From NCBI RefSeq assembly GCF_010994275.1, contig NZ_WMCD01000001.1:1-64000 (forward strand): a DNA stretch of 64,000 bases, given 5' to 3'. Positions 16,356 to 25,387 of this stretch are shown piece by piece (within the stretch, counting starts at the first letter, position 1; the number at the start of each line of letters is the position of its first letter). The DNA is from Cyclobacterium jeungdonense. GTDB taxonomy: Bacteria; Bacteroidota; Bacteroidia; Cytophagales; Cyclobacteriaceae. Under the pieces are notes generated by a model. The model saw only the letters and a list, made by a program, of their open reading frames with translations. It was not told the DNA's origin and did no database searches. Made by a program: the position numbers and the translations under genes.

Positions 16356-17951
16356 ATGATTTCGAAGCATCCCCTTCTTTCAAGGCTTTCCTATGCCCTT
16401 ATTTTCCTGCTGGTAACTGCTTGTAGCGGTAATGGTGACAAGATAGAAAATGAGTCTGAAAATTTGCCCCGTATTGCCATAGCAGGTTTAGCCATAGAAT
16501 CGAGTACGTTTTCTCCCGCGGTAACGGAGGAGGAAGCCTTTCTTGCCCGAAGAGGTACCGAGGTTTTTGATTATTATCCGTTTATGCACGAGGATTCCCT
16601 GAACCGTTCCCGGGCAAATTGGTTTCCTACATTACGGGGTCATGCCATTCCGGGTGGTATTGTGTCGCGGGAAGCGTACGAATCTCTTGTGGGAGAAACA
16701 CTGGATAGGCTTAAAGAAAACCTACCTTACGATGGCTTATTTTTTGACATTCACGGTGCCATGAGCGTGGTCGGTTTGGATGATCCTGAGGGAGATTTCA
16801 TCAAACGGGTCCGCGAGGTGGTAGGAGAGGAAACGCTTATTTCCACCTCCATGGATTTGCATGGAAATGTTTCCTGGCGTCTCGCAGCGCATTCTGATTT
16901 GATTACCTGTTACCGGATGGCCCCGCATGAGGATGCATTGGAATCCAAAAAGAGAGCTGTCGACAATTTGTTGGACAGGCTGGAATCTGGCCAAGGAAAG
17001 CCAGCATTCAAAGCCTGGATACCTGTGCCAATTTTGCTTCCTGGCGAAAAAACCAGTACCCGAGTGGATCCTGGAAAAAGCCTTTATGCTGAGGTGTATC
17101 CTGCTGCCGAGCAGGAAGGCGTAACAGACGCTGCTATCTGGGTTGGATATGCCTGGGCCGATGAGCCAAGAAATCATGCGGTGGTAATGGTTACAGGGGA
17201 TGACGAAACGAAGGTGACCACTACCGCCGAAGATCTGGCAAAAAGTTTTTGGGATAGAAGATTCGAATTTGACTTCATAGCTCCAACTGCCAGTTTACAG
17301 GAAAGTTTGGATAAGGCTATTGCCAGTGACAAAAAACCATTTATGATTAGCGATATGGGGGATAACCCTACCGCTGGAGGAGCGGGAGATGTTACCTGGA
17401 CGCTGAGAGAAATATTGGCAAGGCCCGAGTTCCAATCTTCTGACGGCCCTTCCCTGATATACGCATCTATTCCCGGCCCGGAATTGGTAGAAGCAGCCGT
17501 AGCAGTTGGAGTGGGAGGGAAGGTGTCTGCCAAAGCCGGTGCTGCAGTAGACGACCGGTTTTCTCCCCCATTAGTACTAGCAGGTACGGTAAAGGCCATC
17601 GAACACGGGGATCAAAATGCAGAAACCGAAGTAGTGGTAGCCATCGGAAGTGTTCAGGTAATCGTCACCAAAAAACGAAAGCCTTACCACAGAGAGCGAG
17701 ATTTCACCAACCTGGGGCTGAGTCCACGGGAAACGGATATCGTAGTGGTGAAAATTGGCTACCTGGTACCCGAATTGTATGATATGCGGGAAGATTGGAT
17801 CATGGCCCTAACCCCGGGTGGCGTGGATCAGGATTTGGAGCGGCTGGAATTTGAGCGGATCAACCGACCCATGTTTCCATTCGATCCAGATATGGATACC
17901 CCTGATTTAAGCGCACGCCTTGTGCCACTTTCTCATGAATTTGAAGATTGA
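16356..17951 (+). CDS. M81-family metallopeptidase, MlrC-like lipoprotein
   Basis: A 531-residue M81 family protein related to MlrC, the enzyme that cleaves linearised microcystin peptides. A signal peptide with lipobox VTAC (Cys near residue 23) makes it a lipoprotein. Putative zinc ligands occur in FFDIHGAM, SMDLHGNVS and the His of RMAPHEDAL. The C-terminal MlrC domain starts around residue 315 (MISDMGDNPTAGGAGDVTW). M81 proteins are widespread outside microcystin degraders and probably act on peptides or amide-containing small molecules. No transporter or regulator is adjacent, so the substrate is open. Confidence 0.9.
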   Translation: MISKHPLLSRLSYALIFLLVTACSGNGDKIENESENLPRIAIAGLAIESSTFSPAVTEEEAFLARRGTEVFDYYPFMHEDSLNRSRANWFPTLRGHAIPGGIVSREAYESLVGETLDRLKENLPYDGLFFDIHGAMSVVGLDDPEGDFIKRVREVVGEETLISTSMDLHGNVSWRLAAHSDLITCYRMAPHEDALESKKRAVDNLLDRLESGQGKPAFKAWIPVPILLPGEKTSTRVDPGKSLYAEVYPAAEQEGVTDAAIWVGYAWADEPRNHAVVMVTGDDETKVTTTAEDLAKSFWDRRFEFDFIAPTASLQESLDKAIASDKKPFMISDMGDNPTAGGAGDVTWTLREILARPEFQSSDGPSLIYASIPGPELVEAAVAVGVGGKVSAKAGAAVDDRFSPPLVLAGTVKAIEHGDQNAETEVVVAIGSVQVIVTKKRKPYHRERDFTNLGLSPRETDIVVVKIGYLVPELYDMREDWIMALTPGGVDQDLERLEFERINRPMFPFDPDMDTPDLSARLVPLSHEFED

Positions 17952-18150
17952 GGGCCAAAAAGGGGATTTTATTTAAGTTGGTAACCCGCTCTGTAGCTAT
18001 AGGTACCTCTAATCTCGCGTCAGGTGGGGTTTTTGTCGGACATCGAAAACAGGGTTTCCTCATTCTCTTTGTAAAAATGTTACTCCGACCTTGAGAGAGT
18101 TTTTTGTTCTCGTTAGAGAGCGCAACCAGTGGAAATAAAAAGGGACTTAG

Positions 18151-18756
18151 ATGCTTAAAATAAAAAGTATGCCGTTTGTGAAGCTACCGATATTTTCATT
18201 CATCGGACTGTTGGTGTTTTATTCCGGCCAGACTATGGGACAGGAAAAGACAGAGCGGGAATTTCGGGTAAAAGCGGAGGAGGTGCCAGAGGCTGCCAAA
18301 AGATGGGTAATCCAGGCTTTTAATCCAAGTAATAAAATAAAGTGGTTTTACGAAGAAACGTCCGGCAAGAGTAGTTTTGAAGCTAAATTCTCGCATGATA
18401 GGTTAAATCACAGCGTGGAGTTTGACCTGTCTGGAAAGATTGAAGATGTGGAGGTTCAGGTCAAGTGGACAGAATTACCTGAAAAGATTCAGGATGCTAT
18501 TACAGCTTATTTTGAGTCGAAATTTTCAAAGTTCCGGATAGAAAAAGTACAAGTACAATATACCGGAGAGCCCAATGAGATGATAAAATGGGCAAAAACG
18601 GCTTCTTCAGGTTTAATACAGACCCGTTACGAAGTTGAATTTTATGGAGAGTCCGAAAATGCCAAGAAACTTTGGGAGGGATTATTTGATGAAAATGGAA
18701 AAATGCTGAACCTCCGGGAAATTATTTTGCCAGCAGCCAGTAACCTTTTCTTTTAA
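18151..18756 (+). CDS. exported PepSY-like protein
   Basis: A 201-residue exported protein. A signal peptide ends at about TMGQE. The mature part has two repeats of the Bacteroidota PepSY-like pattern: a short helix, then a beta sheet with FEAKFSHDRLNHSVEFDLSG and RYEVEFYGESENAKKLWEGL. Such proteins are periplasmic and of unknown biochemical role. Its stop codon overlaps the start of the next gene (TAATG), so the two are translationally coupled. ATG 18169 is an alternative start that would shorten the signal peptide. The family call is by pattern and is moderately sure. Confidence 0.6.
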   Translation: MLKIKSMPFVKLPIFSFIGLLVFYSGQTMGQEKTEREFRVKAEEVPEAAKRWVIQAFNPSNKIKWFYEETSGKSSFEAKFSHDRLNHSVEFDLSGKIEDVEVQVKWTELPEKIQDAITAYFESKFSKFRIEKVQVQYTGEPNEMIKWAKTASSGLIQTRYEVEFYGESENAKKLWEGLFDENGKMLNLREIILPAASNLFF

Positions 18757-19442
18757 TGCGTAGATTAATCCTCGTTTTTGTTTGGATGTTTTTGTCTTAT
18801 CAGGGAGTCGCTCAGAACAGGCTGACGAATTTGGGTTTTTTTCCAGAATTGCAGGTAAGGGTTCATGCAGGTGACAACTTGAAACTGACCGGAAAAATTG
18901 AAAGTCAGCATGGAATGGCCACCATGCCTGAAGGAAGTGAAGCCTCCTGGGGCTACCGACACGTGCAAACGGATTTCCAGGCATTTGCAGGAACCTCGCT
19001 AAATCCCTATGTGTCCCTTACAGGAGGCTATCAGTACCGGCTGGATGGAGATAATGAGGATAGCCACAGGGCCATTCAGCAAATCTCCTTTTTGCAAAGA
19101 AAAGACAGCTACCGAATCGGGCATCGAATCCGTGCGGACGAGACCTTTGCTGTGAACGAGGCGATCGAATACAGGCTCAGGTACCGGCTTTCGTTTGAAA
19201 TCCCTCTCGAAGGACAGAGCCTGGACCCGGGCGAAGTATACCTGGTTGTGAGTGACGAACCAATTTTCAGCTATCAGGATGGGGAAACTGGCTTTGAGAA
19301 TCGATTTGCAGCTGCCCTTGGGCACCTTTCTTTACAGAAACAAAAGTTCCAGGCAGGAATAGACTATCGCACGGATCGCTTTTTCAATGCGGATTTGCGG
19401 CAGCGCATTTGGTTTAAGTTTGGCTGGTACCTTACGCTCTAG
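18756..19442 (+). CDS. DUF2490-family exported protein, probable outer-membrane beta-barrel
   Basis: A 228-residue protein with a signal peptide (RLILVFVWMFLSYQGVAQ) and alternating beta-strand-rich sequence with many aromatic residues, matching the DUF2490 family. These are predicted small outer-membrane barrels of unknown function. The pattern RIGHRIRADETFAVNEAIEY and the closing strand FKFGWYLTL fit a barrel. The ATG shares one base with the preceding stop codon, so the PepSY-like protein and this protein are made together and probably work together at the envelope. Function is unknown. Confidence 0.75.
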   Translation: MRRLILVFVWMFLSYQGVAQNRLTNLGFFPELQVRVHAGDNLKLTGKIESQHGMATMPEGSEASWGYRHVQTDFQAFAGTSLNPYVSLTGGYQYRLDGDNEDSHRAIQQISFLQRKDSYRIGHRIRADETFAVNEAIEYRLRYRLSFEIPLEGQSLDPGEVYLVVSDEPIFSYQDGETGFENRFAAALGHLSLQKQKFQAGIDYRTDRFFNADLRQRIWFKFGWYLTL

Positions 19443-19510
19443 CTGCCGGCATGCAAGCTATAAATAGCGGAAGAGGTTAGAAGGAAGCTCGTTTCTTGCT
19501 TATAAATCAG

Positions 19511-19972
19511 TCAAAATACGTCCAATATTTTATAGGTTCGGCCATTCATTGAAAAGGAATCTCCTTTCTTTTTCCCTTTCATTTCTGCATAGATGGGTGC
19601 TTCCCGGGATATGCCGAAAAGATTCTCGCCATCCACTTCAAAATTCTCTATACTTACGCTAGGAAAAAAGGTCATTTTATCCGTTTTCACAATTGCACCC
19701 AGCGTCACTTCATCAAAAAGGTTAGTTGAAGTTTTCATTTGGTTCAGAAAATCCAATTCCTCAATAACAAAATTCAGCTCATCTGCCATGCGATTAATCA
19801 CAAGGGCACTTTCATCTTCCTGGCCCTGCTGATCATATTCAAAATTTTGATCCTGAGGCTGTTGCTCACCATCTCTCATTTCTTCAATTCGGTTTCTAAA
19901 ATCGGCTACCAAAGCCTCCTGAGTAAGAATCGCTTGATCCATTACCTTTTGTTTATAGGCTAATTTTTCCAT
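19511..19972 (-). CDS. GreA/GreB-like C-terminal-domain protein
   Basis: A 153-residue cytoplasmic protein (start ATG 19972). It has an N-terminal helical hairpin-like region (about 1-80: MEKLAYKQKVMDQAILTQEA, then many Glu/Gln residues). The compact C-terminal beta domain (SIENFEVDGENLFGISREAP, then MKGKKKGDSF) resembles the FKBP-like C-terminal half of GreA/GreB elongation factors. The acidic loop tip needed for transcript cleavage is not obvious, and the helical part is shorter, so it is more likely a Gre-like RNA-polymerase-binding protein than a true GreA. An upstream in-frame ATG at 20023 would add 17 residues with no family support. Confidence 0.6.
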   Translation of the reverse strand: MEKLAYKQKVMDQAILTQEALVADFRNRIEEMRDGEQQPQDQNFEYDQQGQEDESALVINRMADELNFVIEELDFLNQMKTSTNLFDEVTLGAIVKTDKMTFFPSVSIENFEVDGENLFGISREAPIYAEMKGKKKGDSFSMNGRTYKILDVF

Positions 19973-20164
19973 GTTTTGGGTTATGGTTTTAAAATAGTGG
20001 GTATTGAAATGAAAAATTTTCACTTACACCGTTAAAATACGCACAAAATCCCTGCAGTCCAAATACTGGTGAATTCTGATGGCAATTAACCCTAGCCGTC
20101 AAATTGGTTCTCTTCATAAAAAGTGTATCTTTACTTTGAATTTCAACCATTAACCAAATAAACG

Positions 20165-20350
20165 ATGAAAATATTACAAAATCTAAAGTCCATGGCAATC
20201 CTTATGTTGCTAATGGGATTTTTCTTTTCAGCCACGGTGACCTCTTGTGGAAACAAGAAAAGTGATGATACCGAACACCATGAAGGAGGAGCCGAGCACC
20301 TTGAGGGAGACGAAGAGCATCCGGAAGGTGCCGATGAGCATCCTGAATAA
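20165..20350 (+). CDS. small His/Glu-rich lipoprotein
   Basis: A 61-residue lipoprotein. A hydrophobic signal (AILMLLMGFFFSATVTSC) ends in a plausible lipobox with Cys28. The mature tail is only about 33 residues and is extremely acidic, with a repeating HxEG unit (HHEGG, HLEGD, HPEGA, then HPE). Such His/Glu repeats suggest divalent-metal binding at the cell surface or in the periplasm. No family is recognised. It is followed by a long imperfect hairpin (20400-20507) that probably ends the transcript. Confidence 0.65.
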   Translation: MKILQNLKSMAILMLLMGFFFSATVTSCGNKKSDDTEHHEGGAEHLEGDEEHPEGADEHPE

Positions 20351-20399
20351 TCACTGTAGTTAGTGTAAAGAATGCTGGCTCTTTTTAACAAAGAGCATG

Positions 20400-20507
20400 A
20401 CGAAGTGATGAAATAAAAGTGAGTTGATGAAATTAAGAAATCAGGAAAATTTCCCGATCTCTAAAACCTGACTCATTCCATTTATTTCATTGCTTCGTTT
20501 TTTTATT
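20400..20507. terminator. long imperfect hairpin with T-tract
   Basis: The 18-base arms 20400-20417 and 20481-20498 pair at 16 of 18 positions and are followed by a T-run. The 63-nt interior contains a smaller nested pairing (20441-20445 with 20467-20471). It lies between the small lipoprotein and the convergent transglutaminase-like gene and could serve as a shared 3' end. Confidence 0.5.
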
Positions 20508-20523
20508 TATATGCCAGGAGGGA

Positions 20524-21924
20524 TCAGAGAATCCTTGTAAAAGAAAAGGAAGATGGCGCTGTAGCTGGTTTGCCGTCAATTTCCAGAAGCGGGTATGCTA
20601 AAAAATTAATAGGCCCTGATGCAGGCCCCGGGTTCAGCTCGAGATCCCTTCCTCTACTAAATTCAATACGGTTTGCAGGATGCCTTCCAAAATAATAAGT
20701 GGCAAGGGCTGTATACTTGTTCCCTTCACTGATATCCAGTGGCCACCATTTTCCTTCTGCATGAAATTCAGCCCAGCAATGGTAACCGTCTATTCCTCCT
20801 TCATTTCGGTCCGATGGGATGGCTGCACCAATTGAAAATCGGGCAGGAATGCCTACCGAGCGGGCGAGTGAAATAAATAGGGAGTGAAATTCGGTGCAGT
20901 TTCCGGTCTTGGTATCACAGGCGTAAACCGCATCACCTTTGCCGTATTCGCCGGATTTGGCATACCGCATATTATCGATTATATAGTCGTAGATAGCTCT
21001 TGCCTTCATCAACTGGCTATCATTTCTCTTTTCCCCGATGGCTTCCAAAGCAATTTCTCGAAATCTTCGGTCTACCGGCATGAGTCGGTTGGATGCCAGA
21101 TACCGATCCTCTACTTCGCCTGTTTCCTCATAAGGTCCTTTTTCTTTCCGTGATACTTTGTATGTTAGAGCGATTTCTTCACCACTGTGTTCCGGATTCA
21201 ATTCCATGTAGAGGATGGTGTTGGAATTGATTTTATCTTCGATCAGCCGGTGTGTTCCAGGAACTTCCATGGATTCCAATTCTACCGTTTGAAAGGGATC
21301 GCTGACTGCTATGGGGATCCACATTTTTGCGGGTAAATCCAGGCTGGGGACGGTGGCCTTGTAGTGAAACCGAAACTGGTCTTCTCCTTCAATCACCCCC
21401 ATTAGTTCATTGGTGGCTTCTTCCATGGGTAAGCGAAACCAGGTCTTATCCTCTCGCTGTTTCCAGCTGTAGAATGGTTTACCATTCAACTTATGGACAG
21501 TAGTTTGGGTCACATCCATGGCCCCTGGTTTGCCTTCCAGAAAAAAATCCACATCATAGACATCTCCGTTTATGTCTGCCAGGTCCACGCAGGCAAAATG
21601 GCTGTTTGGACCCAGGTTAGACAGGTATTCTGTGTGGACCCGGACCAATCGCAATCGCAGCAGTTTATCTTCGTCCTTTACCAAAAAATACCCCTCGTTT
21701 TGTTCGGTTTTGGCGTCAATATACGCTTTGATTCCGGCCTCTATGTCGTCAATGGCTACTTTGGGTTGTTTGGGAAGGGTAACAGATTGAATATCAGTAT
21801 TTTCATGCTTTTGGGCGGACTGGCAGGAAACCCAAAATACGAGTCCCCATGTAATAATTAATAACCGGAAAAGGGAATGAGGCGATAGGGCAGCAGTGCG
21901 AAGTTGCAGTGGGTTGCGATTCAT
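20524..21924 (-). CDS. exported transglutaminase-like cysteine-protease-fold protein
   Basis: A 466-residue exported protein with an N-terminal membrane or signal segment (LFRLLIITWGLVFWVSC) that ends in a possible lipobox. The middle is beta-rich. The C-terminal part (about 320-420) is a transglutaminase-like domain with a complete Cys-His-Asp triad: Cys in GNCTEFHSLF, His in GYHCWAEF and Asp in WPLDISEG. Bacterial members are usually peptidases or amidases, or act in peptide cross-link remodelling, rather than true transglutaminases. It is monocistronic and divergent from the xylose symporter operon. Substrate unknown. Confidence 0.87.
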   Translation of the reverse strand: MNRNPLQLRTAALSPHSLFRLLIITWGLVFWVSCQSAQKHENTDIQSVTLPKQPKVAIDDIEAGIKAYIDAKTEQNEGYFLVKDEDKLLRLRLVRVHTEYLSNLGPNSHFACVDLADINGDVYDVDFFLEGKPGAMDVTQTTVHKLNGKPFYSWKQREDKTWFRLPMEEATNELMGVIEGEDQFRFHYKATVPSLDLPAKMWIPIAVSDPFQTVELESMEVPGTHRLIEDKINSNTILYMELNPEHSGEEIALTYKVSRKEKGPYEETGEVEDRYLASNRLMPVDRRFREIALEAIGEKRNDSQLMKARAIYDYIIDNMRYAKSGEYGKGDAVYACDTKTGNCTEFHSLFISLARSVGIPARFSIGAAIPSDRNEGGIDGYHCWAEFHAEGKWWPLDISEGNKYTALATYYFGRHPANRIEFSRGRDLELNPGPASGPINFLAYPLLEIDGKPATAPSSFSFTRIL

Positions 21925-22191
21925 GGTTTAAGTTGCGTTGGTTGACTTTATACATTTCAAAGATACTGTTTATCCTATAAGTATCAAGGGCCTGTCCTGC
22001 AAAACCCTTGTGAGGAAAGGAGTTCACCGAGGCGAATGCCCTCATTCAGTAGAGCGGTTCTTTTCCGGAAGCATTTACTTTCTGGGTGATTTTAATTTTA
22101 TAAAAACCTTATTTGACTATATTGCACCTTTAATTTTCTGTACAATGCCAAGTGAATTAACAAAAGACCGAACCCATTAATCCATTTGTTC

Positions 22192-23835
22192 ATGAATTTC
22201 ACCGCCTTAGACCTGATCATCTTTATAGGTTACTGTGTGTTAATTCTCCTGATGGGATACCTTGTATCCAGGGAGAAAAAGGGACACATTAAAAATTCAA
22301 ACGATTATTTTCTGGCCAGTAAGGCACTGCCCTGGTGGGCTGTGGGAGCTTCCTTGATCGCTTCCAATATCTCCGCAGAGCAGTTTATCGGCATGTCAGG
22401 ATCTGGATTTGCCCTTGGACTGGCGATATCTACCTATGAGTGGATGGCAGCCGCCACGCTGATCATCGTAGCGATTTTCTTTTTACCGATTTACCTCAAA
22501 GAAGGCATCAGTACGATGCCTCAGTTTCTGCTGCGCAGGTATGATTCACGAGTCAGGACGGTCATGGCGGTTTTTTGGCTTTTGGTGTATGTTTTTGTAA
22601 ACCTTACCTCCGTGCTGTACTTGGGAGCCTTGAGCCTGGAAACCATCCTGGGCGTTCCCCTGGTTTATGGAATTGCCGGGCTTGCTGTATTTGCCATGCT
22701 TTATTCGATTTATGGAGGGCTAAAGGCGGTAGCATGGACAGATGTGGTTCAGGTATTCTTCCTGATTCTGGGCGGGTTGGCCACCACTTATCTTGCCTTA
22801 TCCATTGTGGGATCTGGGGACGTAGTTGCGGGTTTTGTTTCCCTGCTACAGGAAGCACCCTCTCACTTTCAAATGATCATTAATGAAGGTGAAATGATGA
22901 TTCCGGATGGATCCGGAGGAGAAAGAGATGCTTACATGGACCTTCCCGGTATCAGTGTTCTCATTGGGGGTATGTGGGTTATTAATTTAAATTACTGGGG
23001 GTTTAACCAATACATTACTCAGCGGGCACTAGCAGCCAAGTCACTCAATGAAGCTCAAAAAGGCATGGTTTTCGCTGGATTTTTGAAGTTATTGATGCCA
23101 CTGATTGTGGTAATTCCAGGTATTGCAGCCTTTGTCATCGTTAATCAAGGATTAGACACCTCTTTCATAGCATCGATGACTGATCCGGATACAGGTATAA
23201 TTAAATCGGATAGGGCGTATCCCACCCTGTTGCAACTCCTTCCGTCAGGATTAAAGGGACTTGCATTTGCAGCTTTGACAGCTGCTATCGTTTCATCCCT
23301 AGCCTCTATGGCCAATAGTACTTCCACCATATTTACCCTGGATATCTACAAGACCTTTTTAGATGAAAAAGCCTCGGAAAACAAACAAGTACGGGTGGGA
23401 AGGATTACAGCAATTGTTGCATTTATTGTAGCTGCCATTGTAGCTCCGGCATTGAGCGAATTGGACCAGGCTTTTCAGTACATACAGGAATACACGGGAT
23501 TTGTTTCTCCCGGGGTATTTGCCATCTTCATTTTTGGTTTTTTCTGGAAAAAAACTACTTCCAATGCCGCACTTACAGCAGCAGCATTGACAATTCCTTT
23601 ATCGACGGCCTTCAAATTCTTGACTCCGAGTCTTCCATTTATCGATCGGATGGGGGTGGTATTCCTAATCATTTCCGCTTTGATTATAGGAATTAGTTTG
23701 TACGAAGGGAAAGGAAAGGACCATCCCAAAGGAATTGAAATCACGAAAGATCTTTTTGTTACCAGTACTAAGTTTAAGATCGGTGCCATTTTAATTTCGG
23801 GAATCATTGCCGCCCTCTACATTGTATTCTGGTAA
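22192..23835 (+). CDS. sodium/solute symporter (SSS family), probable xylose transporter
   Basis: A 547-residue inner-membrane transporter of the sodium:solute symporter family with about 13-14 hydrophobic helices. Family hallmarks include ASLIASNISAEQFIGMSGSG near residue 55, as in SGLT-type sugar carriers, and the sodium-site-like stretch AALTAAIVSSLASMANSTST near 365. I start at ATG 22192; the TTG at 22186 would add two residues. It is first in an operon with xylulokinase and xylose isomerase (21 and 40 bp gaps), so it most likely imports xylose with Na+. Specificity is inferred from context. Confidence 0.9.
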   Translation: MNFTALDLIIFIGYCVLILLMGYLVSREKKGHIKNSNDYFLASKALPWWAVGASLIASNISAEQFIGMSGSGFALGLAISTYEWMAAATLIIVAIFFLPIYLKEGISTMPQFLLRRYDSRVRTVMAVFWLLVYVFVNLTSVLYLGALSLETILGVPLVYGIAGLAVFAMLYSIYGGLKAVAWTDVVQVFFLILGGLATTYLALSIVGSGDVVAGFVSLLQEAPSHFQMIINEGEMMIPDGSGGERDAYMDLPGISVLIGGMWVINLNYWGFNQYITQRALAAKSLNEAQKGMVFAGFLKLLMPLIVVIPGIAAFVIVNQGLDTSFIASMTDPDTGIIKSDRAYPTLLQLLPSGLKGLAFAALTAAIVSSLASMANSTSTIFTLDIYKTFLDEKASENKQVRVGRITAIVAFIVAAIVAPALSELDQAFQYIQEYTGFVSPGVFAIFIFGFFWKKTTSNAALTAAALTIPLSTAFKFLTPSLPFIDRMGVVFLIISALIIGISLYEGKGKDHPKGIEITKDLFVTSTKFKIGAILISGIIAALYIVFW

Positions 23836-23856
23836 TTCAAAAAAGTAAACACTTTT

Positions 23857-25347
23857 ATGAGACGACTACTGATTGGATATGACGTTGGAAGTTCTTCTGT
23901 TAAAACCACACTGCTGGATGCGGATTCCGGCAAAGTGGTGGCTTCTGAAGGATTACCCAAAGAAGAAATGATCATCGACGCACCTCAACCGGACATGGCC
24001 GAACAGGATCCGGCGCTTTGGTGGAAATACATTCAGGCCACTACGCAGGAAGTACTCCGTAAAGCCGAGGTGAAATCAGGTGAATTGAAAGGAATCGGTG
24101 TTTCCTATCAGATGCACGGACTGGTGTTGGTGGATAAAAACTTTTCGGTGATCCGACCGGCTATTATTTGGTGCGACAGCAGGGCAGTTGAAATTGGAAG
24201 AAAGGCTTTCGGGGAAATAGGCGAGGATTACTGTTTGAAACACCTCTTGAATTCTCCAGGAAATTTTACCGCTTCCAAACTCAAATGGGTGAAAGAGAAT
24301 GAACCGGAAACCTACTCCAAAATCCACAAAATAATGCTTCCCGGGGACTTCATCGCCATGAAACTCACCAATGAAATCCTAACTTCGGAAACCGGTTTAT
24401 CGGAGGGTGTGTTTTGGGATTTTATAGATAACGATGTTTCAGGCCGGCTGTTGGACCACTTCGGATTTGATAAATCACTGTTGCCGCAGGCCGTTGCTTC
24501 TTTTGGTAACCAGGGGAAGGTGTCAGAGGCTGCTGCTAAGGAACTAGGGCTGGAACCCGGTATTCCCGTCACCTACAGGGCAGGCGATCAGCCTAATAAC
24601 GCCTTTTCGTTAAATGTACTGGAAGAAGGAGAATTGGCCACTACAGCAGGTACCTCGGGTACCGTGTACGGAGTGAGCTCGCGTCCGGTTTTTGACCCCC
24701 ATTCCAGGGTAAATACCTTTGTTCACGTAAATCACCGGTCGGATGATCCCCGATACGGAGTTTTACTTTGTGTCAATGGAACCGGTATTTTGAATAGTTG
24801 GCTCAAGAAGCTCCTTGGAGGAAATCGGTACAGCTACGAGCAAATGAACCATCTTGCAGCAGAGGTTCCCATTGGATCGGAAGGTTTGAGTTTCATTCCT
24901 TTTGGCAATGGGGCGGAAAGAATCATGCAAAACAAACAGGTAGGCGCTCATCTGTCCCGGCTGAATTTGCTGAAGCATGATCACAGGCATGTCTTGCGTG
25001 CCGGACAGGAAGGAATCGTATCGGCTCTAACCTATGGTTTTCAAATTATGAAAGACATGGGGCTCAACTTGAAGACCGTAAAGGCCGGGAAAGCCAACAT
25101 GTTTTTAAGCCCCCTTTTTAGGGAAGCTTTTGTAAATATGAATGAGGTTTCTTTGGAGTTGTACGATACCGATGGCGCCCAGGGAGCAGCTAGAGGGGCA
25201 GGTATTGGTGCTGGTATTTACGCCGGTGCAACGGAGGCTTTTGAAGGACTGGAAAGAATACAGGTACTGGATCCGGAGACGGAAAAAATGAAAGCTTATC
25301 GGGATGTTTACCAACAATGGGAGAACAGCTTGAATAAAGTGAGATAA
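23857..25347 (+). CDS. xylB: xylulokinase (FGGY family)
   Basis: A 496-residue FGGY carbohydrate kinase that phosphorylates D-xylulose to xylulose 5-phosphate. The N-terminal phosphate-binding motif is LIGYDVGSSSVKTTLLDA (residues 4-21). The substrate region shows the conserved YQMHGLVLVD and the catalytic aspartate in YRAGDQPNNAF (near 246). The ATP-binding adenosine motif is the C-terminal GAQGAARGAGIGAG. It is the middle gene of the symporter-xylB-xylA operon, which fixes the sugar as xylose. Confidence 0.94.
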   Translation: MRRLLIGYDVGSSSVKTTLLDADSGKVVASEGLPKEEMIIDAPQPDMAEQDPALWWKYIQATTQEVLRKAEVKSGELKGIGVSYQMHGLVLVDKNFSVIRPAIIWCDSRAVEIGRKAFGEIGEDYCLKHLLNSPGNFTASKLKWVKENEPETYSKIHKIMLPGDFIAMKLTNEILTSETGLSEGVFWDFIDNDVSGRLLDHFGFDKSLLPQAVASFGNQGKVSEAAAKELGLEPGIPVTYRAGDQPNNAFSLNVLEEGELATTAGTSGTVYGVSSRPVFDPHSRVNTFVHVNHRSDDPRYGVLLCVNGTGILNSWLKKLLGGNRYSYEQMNHLAAEVPIGSEGLSFIPFGNGAERIMQNKQVGAHLSRLNLLKHDHRHVLRAGQEGIVSALTYGFQIMKDMGLNLKTVKAGKANMFLSPLFREAFVNMNEVSLELYDTDGAQGAARGAGIGAGIYAGATEAFEGLERIQVLDPETEKMKAYRDVYQQWENSLNKVR

Positions 25348-25387
25348 ATAAATTGCGAATTGTAAATACCTTAACTAATCGATTACC

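Noticed and set aside
22112..22138. Possible promoter TTTG...TAATTTTC before the xylose symporter
   Set aside because: The spacer is about 15 bp and the -7 box lacks the final G; not strong enough to report as a site.
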